The notes under the pieces were generated by a model. It saw only the letters and a program-made list of their open reading frames with translations, had not been told where the DNA came from and did no database searches. From the NCBI RefSeq assembly GCF_019279795.1, contig NC_056727.1, forward strand, positions 1,206,621,327-1,206,685,326: 64,000 nt of DNA, read 5' to 3'. This document shows, in pieces, positions 55,170 through 64,000 of this stretch; positions within the stretch are counted from its first letter, which is position 1; each line of letters begins with the position of its first letter. The stretch is from Protopterus annectens (Eukaryota; Chordata; Ceratodontiformes; Protopteridae). Position numbers and translations under genes: made by a program.

Positions 55170-57179
55170 TGCTAATTACTACATAAGCAGGTGAATTGCA
55201 TGTTAATCAACCAATCTTGTGAGGCTATTCAACAAGATATAAAGCATCCATGCAGACTCCATGCTGGCTTTTCCTAGGGGTGTCACAAATTTTGGAGTAC
55301 AGCCACAGCATTTACAAGGTAAGTCCTGAACATGTACTGCAATGCATAATACTATTATGGCATGTACTTATAGTTAGTCACTTAGTACCTTAAGCAAGTA
55401 AAAGGTGGGAGGTGTGTACAGAAAGTCATGTAACATGTGGCAGCAGAGAGATATTTCACATGTATGTGTCTTTTAGAAAGTAGTAGTCTTCAGCCATGCA
55501 AGATTCACACATTCATAACTCTCCAAAGTACTGGTGATCAATGCGTGACTTCAGTGTAGCATCATATGTTTGTAATGGAATATCTTTACATACAGACGTG
55601 CCATAACATGACCTCAGTTTGGCCCACCCCCTCATAAGAACAATGTTCCTTTGCATGTTCTATAACAGGAATTCACCTTTGCTCCCACCACCAAAAGAGC
55701 AGTGCGTAATTGTCTGTCCCATCCAACCTGGCCTTCATTTGCTAACAACTGCATATCATAATATTCCCAGTTAATATACACACACAATGTAAGGTAAATG
55801 ATGTAGACTGGCTTTCACACTGCATATCTCTGAATACTGGTCAGATAACTGCTGAATGGCCAAGCAACACAGATTGGTATAATTTCAAGCAATAGTCCTA
55901 ACAGGTTTTATGATTACTATGTGCAGTACATCCAAATATATTTCATATAATACATGTATAAACAACAGCTGATGGCTTGATATCAGTTAAAATAGAATGT
56001 GGAAGATTGTTGTGTGATGGATAACTTTTTGCTGCCAAGCTGTTTGTGTGGCCAACAGGGATAAGGGACCAATCCTTTTTTCTGAAGGTGCATTGGAGTG
56101 AGATTGGAAATACAGACCTCTGCAGGCATACCTCCTATGTAGTAACAAATTGTATTTCCCCTTTTTTTGTTTCATCTTCTGTCTTACTTTAGTGGTTCAT
56201 GGGGAGGTGAATTGTGGGGGTGTATTGTTTGTGTGAAGCACTGCTTAGCACAAACAGTTTGGTCTGTGCTAATCAGTTTTACATGTAGAGTAGCATTGCG
56301 CAAAATGGACGGCTGGACCACCAAGGTAGCAGACAGGACCCAGACAGACCAACATACAAAAGGGGATGTTTGCTAGTAATGTAATTGTGCATCGCATAAA
56401 CCCACTAAGCGACATTGTGCTGCAGTTAACAGTGAGAACTTAAGAAAGAATACTAACTTAGGGGATATTCTGTAACTAACTCTGTGGCAGCAGGTGTTAA
56501 ATCTAGATCTGAAGTCTAGATGGCCCTGGGTTTGAATACAAGATGTGTAGTCTTTGTTTTACTCTTCTGACATTGCAGTATTTAGTAATAAACTGACACA
56601 TAGAGAAAGGGTTTCCCAACTTTCCTGCGGCAATAGCTGTCAGTGCAGGACCAACATCCATATTGTCCAGGGTTCAAATATAGTGCATGTCATTCAGTTT
56701 GTTGTACCAGTTCACATTACAGTCACTTTCACTTACAGCAGATGACCTAGTGTAGCTTATATATTATTTGTATGACTTAGGACTGACACAGTAATATTGT
56801 GGCTGTGATGTAATTATTTATTAATCTAGCTATTGTCTAGTTAATAGCAAAAGTATGAGTGTGGGTGTAATGTGTACTATGTTCAGGAAGTATATTCCTG
56901 CTATGTGGCTTGGCATGCCCTTCCCATTGGACCAGCACACAGTCACAGAATTGCCTGTATCTCAAATAATATAGAAATTGTATGAGTTACAAAACTTCTG
57001 TATTCCTTACCATTGAGCAAACATGTTGCACCCTTTGCACCTTGCTTGTGTGATGATAAGCGACGAGCAGCTTTTTCAAATGTTGCCAAATCAGAAAGTG
57101 CGTCCTCTGACTAAATGCAATATGTGCAAGTAGCAGGAAAATATCATTCTGCATTGGGTTTGCTCTGTGACAAACATGG
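55170..57179 (+). mobile_element. Harbinger copy 2, 5' part lacking the transposase
   Basis: Bases 55170-55290 match the promoter-like block 40180-40290 of copy 1. Directly after, 55296 onward matches 47985 onward of copy 1, that is, the region behind the transposase gene. The transposase region is therefore missing, as in an internal deletion derivative. A donor-like ACAAG|GTAAGTCC lies at about 55318. The similarity continues to about 56460. Bases 56460-57179 have no assigned content. Confidence 0.65.
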
Positions 57180-57180
57180 A

Positions 57181-57451
57181 AAGTGTTTCTGGAGAGGGTT
57201 TGAGATTTAGGGCTCAAAGGTGGGGTTTCCAATGTCCAGAGTATTTGTTGGACTCCTGGTGAATGGCCATGGTCCCCGGCTCCTGCAGAGGCACTATCAT
57301 GGCTCACAATCAAAAAGTCTGATCAGTGCTATGGGTATCCTCTTCACTGCTGAACAGTGTAGAAATCATTACCAAGACCTCAGGGTGAGGAGGATGGATA
57401 CCCTCGACTGTTGGATCGAGGAACGTCAGTCTGGTGGCACCCCACAGATGT
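57181..57451 (+). pseudogene. Myb/trihelix-like exon, plus-strand copy
   Basis: The reading includes SRVFVGLLVNGHGPRLLQR, a Trp-lacking SKSLISAMGI, FTAEQCRNHYQDLRVRRMDT and LDCWIEE, the pattern of a MADF/trihelix Myb domain (amphipathic helices, then AEQCRNHYxxLR). The donor is GATGT|GTAAGT at 57451/57452. The same exon occurs on the minus strand at 63512-63220. It is probably a second Harbinger accessory protein. It is diverged from the minus copy (several residues lost), so probably dead. Confidence 0.65.
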
Positions 57452-57551
57452 GTAAGTATGACTTTCATACATTACTTGTAATAGTTTAAAGCTGCATATA
57501 GTCAGATTTGGTATTCATAATGGTATTCTGTTCTGTTCTGTATTTCCACAG

Positions 57552-57620
57552 CTGAGGCAGATCATAATCTGAATGTTAGAACCCATGATAGTCAATTGGC
57601 AAAAATGCAAGCAGCATGTG
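57552..57620 (+). pseudogene. 69-nt exon of the Myb-like gene, plus-strand copy
   Basis: It is bounded by TTTCCACAG| and |GTATGTATGC. The homologous minus-strand exon (63105-63037) has the same length (69 nt, 23 codons) and the same splice-site sequence, which argues for a real exon. Confidence 0.65.
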
Positions 57621-58123
57621 GTATGTATGCATCACAACAGTACTGTTAGTGTAGCATTGAAAATTAAAATGAAACACTGCTTGTAATACCACTCAACTGT
57701 ACAAGTTTTGCAGAATGTTCAGATTGTTGCCCCATAATTTTGATTTGCTTCTCAAAAATTGTGTTTGTCTGGGAAATCTTAGCCAAAGCATTGAGGACTG
57801 CAGTCAGAAAATTACATTTGTGTCTCATACTTCAAACCTTTCAGAACATCTGTGCTGCTGCAACTGTTGTTTTGTATAATTTTTCTAGGTTCTTAGAAGA
57901 ATATGTAAAATGTGTTGCTATTTGTGCTCCTTTGCACCCCTGGAGTTATTGCTTGGTCCACATTTATTGCTATTAGAGGTTGTGAGGTATGGGCTTAGTT
58001 GGTGTAATCCAGTAATACTTGTCAGCTGTACAGATTTCCACAGACTGTCCAGTCTTTGTATAGTTACAGATATAATTGTGGTTTTTAGTCACATAATTTC
58101 ATAAAGGTTGAAAACTGATGTCA

Positions 58124-58520
58124 TGGGTCTATACTACACCACCGAACACTTAAAAAAGCGAACGGTGATTAATCGACCCTATGTAAGCGAAAGCTTACAA
58201 TGTCGAACTGTCAGAACAGCAAATTTTTTTCCAAGGGAAAAATATCGCTGTTCCAACAAAAAAAAAAAAAAAAGAAAGAAAGAAAACACTTTAAAACATT
58301 ACATTAAGTGGGGGCTTTGCCCCCTACACCCCCCTACTTAAATGTACCAACTCCGAGACTGCACTACAGTGCTGAAAACGGCAAAGTAACAAAGTGGCCA
58401 AGCAAATTCTTTCCCTGGGAAAGAATTTGCTTAAAAGCTGCTTCGATATTTTGCCTTTTCAGTCTTTTATGTTCGACCAAGACGCATTCGAAAGAATGCA
58501 CCTTCAGTCTTGTAATAGGA
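58124..58520. mobile_element. Structured non-autonomous element, 397 bp, with 11-bp duplication
   Basis: AACTGATGTCA (58113-58123) and AACCGATGTCA (58521-58531) flank it. It starts TGGGTCTATACTAC. Inside are a perfect 15-bp palindrome AGCAAATTCTTTCCC / GGGAAAGAATTTGCT (58402-58433), GCGAAAGCTTAC-type palindromes, a GGGGGCTTTGCCCCC block (58311-58325) and an A run (58258-58272). There is no coding region. It shares its opening and the G/C block style with 17296-17600. Confidence 0.5.
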
Positions 58521-59205
58521 AACCGATGTCACTAACTAATGTCAGATATGTGAGATTCAGACCCCAGACCCTTCAGAAAAATCATGCAAGTGCAAAACCT
58601 GTTAATGTATCAGCTGAATCAGTTTGTAAGAGCAAGTATGTAAGAGTCATCCCTATTTTTGGGACTTTGGCCCCCTATTCCATATGATTTTGTCCACATT
58701 TATTGCTGTAAGAATTTGAGGCCTACAAATACAGCACTATAAAATAGAGCATACATCTCGCAACTGTAAAAGGAAAGTATGCATGCAGTACTCTTTGGAA
58801 GAACACTATCATTGTAAAGAGTAGTCAGCAGTTGTGGGCTCAAATCCACAATTACCAAATGAACAAGTACTGTTACATTTTCATCATTATTTCACTGTAA
58901 CTGCAGACCTCTCTAGTAGTGGCAGAAATGGCCTGCTGAAAATTTTAATTAGTAGAATTGGATCCTGCATCAAGGATTGCTGGTTGAAATCTGTACATTA
59001 ATGTGCATCTGTTATCAACTGGATATTCAGACATGTTATAAAAAAACTTTGTTTACAGTTTGTACTGTTTACAGCAAAGATATAATAGAGCGAAATAACT
59101 GTATCACTGTTTTGTATGTCATTTATGATGTTGGTAATGTTCTCCCTTTTTTATCTCTCCCTGCCCCTTATGTTTGTTTTTTTTTTCTTGTTTTCCACAA
59201 AACAG

Positions 59206-59445
59206 CAGGGTAGGCCTGTCCCATGGGAGCCACATGCCCCCACTCCACTGGCTACTGCACCTTCTATGCAGCCCCTAAACTACCTAGGCCCTCAGGTAGT
59301 TCTGCTCTACAGGCTAGGCCAGTGGTTCCCTCCAGGAGCAGTGGCAGAATCTGAGATGAACTTCCAGGGTTGGTGTGTAGGATTGTGCGCCACACAGTTT
59401 GTGTACACCTACACCGGGTGGAGATACTGCTCTCCATCATTGTTC
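59206..59445 (+). pseudogene. C-terminal exon of the Myb-like gene, plus-strand copy
   Basis: It follows a T-rich tract and ACAG acceptor (59205). It matches, in inverted orientation, 62024-61750. Shared words include CAGGTAGTTCTGC and AGGATTG(T/C)GC. The frame is broken (LYRLGQWFPPGAVAES, then FQGWCVGLCATQ), so it is non-functional. Confidence 0.55.
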
Positions 59446-59850
59446 TGAATAATACAAGGAGGCACAGATATCAGACACTGCAGCCATCATTGCAGTGAGG
59501 TGACAGTGATGACAGTCCACTAGGTGAGGACTCAATTCTCACTGTCTCCAAACTTGACGTCCATGGGCTCTTGATGTCTCCCCCTCTCCCCAACCATGGC
59601 GTTCACCCCCTTCTTGTGTCTTTCACCATCTGTGTCTTGTCTTGTATGTCCTGTCTGTCTGCCATTGCTTCCTCACCTACTCACCTTACCTTACCCATAC
59701 ATACTTAGGTCTCTACCCCAACATTTCTCTCTCTCTGCCAAAGAGAAAAACATGGCACCTGTCCCCAAAAAATATTGCCCCATACATAGCTCCCCATTTT
59801 ACAGCAGTGTCTTCATGGCACCCTTGATTTGGTCCAATTAGCTATACAAC

Positions 59851-60025
59851 ATTTATTATTTATTTATTTATTTTATTTTACATTTGTTGACGGATACATG
59901 TCCCTTTTCAGTAGAGCCCGGGAGAAAAAAACAACACAATAAGAGAAAAGAATTAACAACATACAAAAAAAAACTATTAACATAGGTATAAAGGAGGACA
60001 GCAGACAACAAGTGTGACTAAGTTA
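59851..60025 (-). mobile_element. LINE family 1 tail inserted in one arm of the inverted duplication
   Basis: The minus strand ends with TAAAATAAATAAATAAATAA (polar tail toward low coordinates) after a GAAAAGGGACATGTATCC segment typical of the family 3' end. The other arm (61354-61330) runs straight from CTATACAACAT into GATTATGTTG, so it gives the exact empty site. Confidence 0.8.
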
Positions 60026-60575
60026 CCATGATTGTGTTGTGGTCACCTCTCTCTCTGGATGTGATAATCTAAAGTCAGCTAATAGTCATCATATATTATC
60101 AGGTTTTGCTGTTGCAAAAATGGATAGCTAAGGTTATTTCCTACACCCTTCCTGCACATTCCTGCCCTCCTTTCTCTTTGTTTTTTTCTCCTGCTTGCTC
60201 CTCATTTCACCAATTTCCTATCTTCCTCATTTCTTTCTTTAGAGACTCTGTGCAGGATGCTGCACATCACGCAATGATGGGCGCCTACTGGAAAAGCAAT
60301 TACAAGTATTATATAAACCTGTATTTAAAACCTCTACCATGTTCCACAAAACTGATGACACAGATTCTTGAGTATCCCAACTTATAATTTTTCTTTACAC
60401 TTAGAAGTATGTGGAACTGTTACATACACCTGTATTCGAAGCCAGTACCATCTGAACTAAAGCAAGGTTGGGTCAATGTATTAACACATGGTGCTACAGA
60501 GTCAGTTGCATAGCAGGTGTATTTTACACACTGAGTAGAAAATTGCAGACTTCACTGTTGCTGCATGCACCTGCT

Positions 60576-60924
60576 AATTTACTGAATTTTGCCTGCAGGT
60601 AGTAATTGACTTCAGCCAGTGATAAGTTCCTTTCTTTGGCCACATAGAAATGGTTCCAAATAAAGCTGTAGTCAACACTAGTCCCTGCTAGTCATATTTC
60701 TGTTATTTATTAACATTTTATTTGCTTTCTTTGCAAGGCTGCAAGATGTACAGCATGGTGTGCACATGCTTCATACAAATAAATGGGGATCGCACACTAA
60801 GGCTTTGTAAAACATTAATGTCTATTGTGCAATGATGCTTCATACACAGTTAATGTTGAAAATAGGACATTGGTGATATAAGGAGCAAGCACTGGGGAGT
60901 ACAATAGGTAAATATGGCCATAAC
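60576..60924. other. Spacer of the inverted duplication
   Basis: No match between the two sides is visible here. The right part (60790-60910) resembles 61095-61200 in direct orientation (AATG.TTCTT.. GTGATATAAGGAGCAAGCA-like), a partial tandem duplication. Confidence 0.4.
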
Positions 60925-61577
60925 ATGTGACAGTTAACATTGACTCTAGAAAATACACCTGCTAAAGAACTGACTCTGTGTCTGGATGGGTTAATGCACT
61001 GTTGTTGGAGTAGGCAGATGGTACTGTGTTCACAATAGGGTGTAGGAGTGACTTTTACAAGTGTGTATGCTAATTTTACATACATTTACTGATAACAACT
61101 GCCTTTTATTGTTGCTTAGCATTGCACAATGATTCTTTAAAGAAAATAAATGGGATAATAGGAAAGTGGTGAAATGGGGAGCAAGCAGAGGGAAAAACAA
61201 AGTGAAAGGAGGCCAGGAATGTGCAGTAAGGGTGTAGTAAAGAACCATAGCTATCCATTTCTTCAACAGTAAAAACTGATCAGATGTATACAATATTAGC
61301 TGAATTTGGACCGTCACCTCCAGAGACAGAAGTGACAACAACATAATCATGTTGTATAGCGAATTGGACCAAATCAAGTGTTCAAGTAGACAAAAGTGTG
61401 AAATGGAGAGCTATGTATGGGATGAATTTTTTTTTTTTTTGTGAGAAAGGAATGTTGGGGAAGGGACATAGGCATGTCTGGGGTAGGCAAGTTGGCAAGG
61501 TAAGGAAGCGATTGCTAACAGACAACATGTACAAGATAAGATATGGGGATGGTGAAGGACACAAGAGGGAGTGAACA

Positions 61578-62024
61578 TCATGGCTGGGGTGGGGGTGGGG
61601 AAATTGAGGTCTCATGGACATCAGAATGGGTGACAGTGAGGGTGAAGTCCTCACCCAGTGGACTGTCACCACTGTCCCCTCGCTGTGCTGGTGGCTGCAG
61701 TGCTTGATGTGAACATCTACGATGGGTACTCTTTACCAGGATGGAAAGCAGGCACTCCATCTGGTGGAGAAGTATGTCCACTGTGCATTGCGCAATCCTA
61801 TGCACCATACCTGGCAACTCTTTCCAGATGATAAATGTACCCCCTCTACCACTGTTCTCAGAAGAGATAGCAGGCCTATCCACTGGGGCAGAACTACCTG
61901 AGCTCCCAGGCAGTGCAGAGGGAGCAGAGGAGGTGATGCCAGGCTGCAACCCAGACTTGCTGGGCCTTCATGCAGTAGCTATTGGAGTGAGAGAAGGAGG
62001 GCCATGGGGGACCTGCCTACTCTG
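61578..62024 (-). pseudogene. C-terminal exon of the Myb-like gene, minus-strand copy
   Basis: It follows an AGAGCACAGCAG acceptor-like site (about 62025). It has an open frame 61949-61578: GITSSAPSALPGSSGSSAPV, a hydrophobic helix MVHRIAQCTVDILLHQMECL, and an acidic/Pro-rich end. A helical tail after a Ser/Pro linker is usual for Harbinger Myb-like proteins. The frame in the first 25 codons is unclear. Confidence 0.6.
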
Positions 62025-63036
62025 CTGTGCTCTAATAATAAAACATACACTAACATACAATTATAAAATAAAAAAAAAAAATAATAAATGAAAGTAAAAA
62101 AAAATAGACACATAAAAAAAATAAATTGGTGAACAAAGAAAAACAAAAAATAAATTTATTAGTAACAAAAATAACACAAACAAATTATATAACAACAAAT
62201 ACAAACAAAATCAGAAATAATAAATTAAAACAAATACAAAATTATATATAATAACAATGAAATTAAAACAAATTAAACAATAAAAAAGAAGAAAAGGGCT
62301 GGAGTGAGAGGAAAAAAAGGAAAACATTACTAACTTCGTAGTTAATATACAAAAGCTTTCTACAATTATTTCACTCTGCTTTGTTACACACTACCAACTG
62401 CTATGAAATTTCTTTATTACTTTGAAGACTACCCAGTTATTAACAGATGGACACTGCAGTACTGATCAGATTGCAGCCAGCAATCATTCATGTGTGCATA
62501 TATTGCACATATGCATGTTTACACTTGACAACAGGCCTGCCATGCCAGAGGTATCGAGGTCTGAAAGTAACTTGCTATAATGATGATTAGCTAACAGTAT
62601 CATGTATATAATGCTCAAAACATAACACTGTTGTACACACTATTGTATATTTGGGAAGTGTGGCCTTTCAACCCACAACCGCTGACTACTGTAATACTGT
62701 CCTTTTCTTTTGGACTACAGACTACTGCATGCATACCGTCCTTTTACATTTTATACTTGCCTGCTCACTGTTATTTGAGATTGTGAAATGGTAGCTTTGT
62801 GCTACAGAGTATGCAAAATATGCCATGCATACTTTTTGTTACAGTTCAGATATTTATGCTCAATTATATATAACTGTCTGAAATAAGATGCATCTGGAGC
62901 ATTTCTCCCCGGGCCTCCTTTGAAAATTGGCTTTGTTCCAAGCTGGACATTCCAAGTAAACAAATGATAAATAAATAAATACTCCATCTTTAACAGTTAA
63001 AGCTACAATAACCTTACTTTTTATATGCATACATAC
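62025..63036. other. Intron-like region with A-rich block and LINE tail
   Basis: 62037-62310 is A-rich low complexity ((A)nT, AAAT and ACAAATA words). 62890-62981 is a plus-strand 3' tail of LINE family 1 (GGAGCATTTCTCCCCGGGCC, ending ATAAATAAATAAAT). Nothing else is recognised. Confidence 0.6.
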
Positions 63037-63105
63037 CACATGCTTCCCTCATCCTTACCAGGCATGCTCCATGAGACCTCACATTCAAGGCCCTTTGTTC
63101 AGCAG
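63037..63105 (-). pseudogene. 69-nt exon of the Myb-like gene, minus-strand copy
   Basis: It is bounded on the minus strand by TTTTCCACAG| and |GTATGTATGC. It has the same length and the same boundaries as 57552-57620. Sequence similarity is visible at both ends (CTG..GA.CA, GCATGTG). Confidence 0.65.
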
Positions 63106-63219
63106 CTGTGGAAAAGAAAAACAAAACAGAATGCCAGAATACCATTATGAATTCCAATCTCGACAATATACAGCTGTAACTTTTACTATTGATCAATGCA
63201 TTTTATACTTACACATCTG

Positions 63220-63512
63220 TGGAGTGATTCCCCGCTCTTCATTTCCTGATCCACTGATCAAGGGTATCCCTCTTCCTCCTACGGAGTTTGTCATAATGAT
63301 CACAATACTGCTGAATTGTGCATGGGATACCTATCACACTGGTCAAATCACTAGCCAAACTAGTCCAGGCCTCAGACTTATACTGAGAACCTGAGTAGTC
63401 CTGCTGCAATAGGTGGGAGGCATGCTCCTTAACTAGTAGCCTAATAAAACCTTTGGACTCCTGAACACCCCAATGCTGTGCATGAAAGTGCACACCCTCT
63501 CCAACACCAGCT
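63220..63512 (-). pseudogene. Myb/trihelix-like exon, minus-strand copy (better preserved)
   Basis: The open frame 63493-63239 gives GFIRLLVKEHASHLLQQDYS, YKSEAWTSLASDLTSVIGIP, TIQQYCDHYDKLRRRKRDTL and DQWIRK: three helices with Trp residues at helix positions, as in MADF/trihelix Myb domains. A donor-like CACAGATGT|GTAAGT ends the exon near 63220, matching the plus-strand copy. A stop lies between 63238 and the donor, so the gene is probably dead or the frame shifts there. Confidence 0.7.
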
Positions 63513-63594
63513 ATGTCTCCTTAAGATCAAGCTCAATGTCTAATGAGCATTTCCCACCAATTCCATTTTAAATATATGTTTTCTTGTCATTGCC

Positions 63595-64000
63595 TTTAAC
63601 AATTGACTTTAACAATTGGCTTAGTTTCTGATGTCAGTCCAGGGGGGATCCAGTACCTGACAGCCTGTAAAATAATGATCACAGACCATGAAGCTTTGCC
63701 AGAGATGGCCTGTATCTGTCTCACTTGGGCTTCAGGCTTCTGGCAAAGGCTCTTGCATCTCCCATAGTGCCTTTTTTAGGAAAAGTGATGAGGTTAAAAC
63801 TACCAACATAAAAATTTTAACAAAACGCAAATTAAAGGTCATGCTGCTAAATGCCAGCCATCTAAACATGAAACTGCACTCATTACAAGCATTCTTAACC
63901 CTGGAAAATACTGACATCTGCACAGTCACAGAAACCTGGTTCAAAGTTGTGGAGAACACCCCCAGCCTTACCTGGTTACTCATCCTATCATACATTCAGA
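63595..64000 (+). mobile_element. CR1-like LINE, second copy, cut by the window end
   Basis: It matches 18808-19200 closely: the end of the ORF1 hydrolase (ARDGLYLSHLGFRLLAKALA) and the start of the ORF2 endonuclease (VTETWFK, intact Glu). It starts 5'-truncated at about 63595 and continues beyond the window. The ORF1 DGxHxS motif reads DGLYLS here, so the catalytic His is lost. Confidence 0.85.

Larger units (their letters stand above)
57181..60575 (+). repeat. Inverted duplication, left arm
   Basis: This arm matches the minus strand of 60925-63512 in order: Myb exon, 69-nt exon, C-terminal exon, then 3' flank including GATTTGGTCCAATT..GCTATACAAC (59828-59850 against 61376-61354) and CAGAGTCAGTT..AGCAGGTGTATTTT (60498-60531 against 60980-60945). 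It carries two insertions not in the other arm: the element at 58124-58520 and a LINE tail at 59851-60025. Identity is moderate, so the duplication is old or the arms derive from two diverged copies. Confidence 0.75.
60925..63512 (-). repeat. Inverted duplication, right arm
   Basis: This is the counterpart of 57181-60575 on the opposite strand. It is shorter because it lacks two insertions, but it has its own: an A-rich low-complexity block (62037-62310) and a LINE tail (62890-62981, plus strand) in the introns. Confidence 0.75.

Noticed and set aside
1..64000. CRISPR arrays, bacterial operons, tRNA or rRNA genes
   Set aside because: Sequence character is that of a vertebrate-type genome. 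No spaced identical repeats of CRISPR type and no tRNA cloverleaf other than the SINE head were seen.

Overview
Kind of genome. I see no host gene I can defend. Almost all of the 64 kb is layered transposable elements, simple repeats and duplicated element pieces. The mix (DIRS-type tyrosine-recombinase retroelements, a Penelope-like element with terminal repeats, two kinds of Ty3/gypsy element, CR1-like and a second Jockey-type LINE, a fish-type tRNA SINE, PIF/Harbinger with Myb-like partners, hAT-type MITE) fits a vertebrate with a very large, repeat-rich genome. A lungfish is my first guess, with coelacanth or amphibian as alternatives. That assignment is inference.

Layout. 1-8131: a Ty3/gypsy element (265-bp LTRs at 145-409 and 7867-8131) inserted into a minus-strand DIRS relic whose two halves lie at 1-144 and 8132-10020. 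The gypsy carries a LINE (3178-5740) inside its RT region, and the DIRS relic carries a 319-bp hAT-type MITE (8322-8640). 10020-10480: a Penelope-like fragment with a near-canonical hammerhead ribozyme fold on the minus strand. 11815-24260: a second minus-strand DIRS relic split by about 9.5 kb of LINE sequence (12413-16490 minus; about 16600-21888 plus, CR1-like with a GDSL/SGNH ORF1). 25375-26062: a truncated LINE. 26385-32595: a minus-strand Penelope-like element with 1.15-kb terminal direct repeats, RT and GIY-YIG nuclease, bounded by a perfect 15-bp target duplication. 32735-34960: microsatellites. 34975-36936: a minus-strand gypsy relic with integrase upstream of RT (Gmr1-like order), followed by a SINE (36937-37318).

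39127-59000: Harbinger territory. A PIF/Harbinger transposase pseudogene (plus) is cut in two (40339-40776 and 47111-47875) by a 6.3-kb DIRS element (40777-47110) with its ITRs and internal complementary region still readable. Downstream are a tandem satellite (50075-51545), a perfect-foldback MITE (52121-52307), a two-exon Myb/SANT (NAIF1-like) gene on the minus strand (52969-54411), and a second Harbinger copy (from 55170) that seems to have lost its transposase.

57180-63512: a large inverted duplication whose arms each carry the same multi-exon Myb/trihelix-like gene, converging on a spacer at about 60575-60925. 63595-64000: the start of another CR1-like LINE copy.

How the parts relate. 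Nothing here works as a host operon or pathway. The relations are insertional (which element sits in which) and autonomous versus helper: Harbinger transposase with Myb-like partner genes, and DIRS gag/RT/RNase H/recombinase. Every coding region I examined closely carries stops, frameshifts or lost catalytic residues, so I read the window as a graveyard with a few well-preserved structural features.
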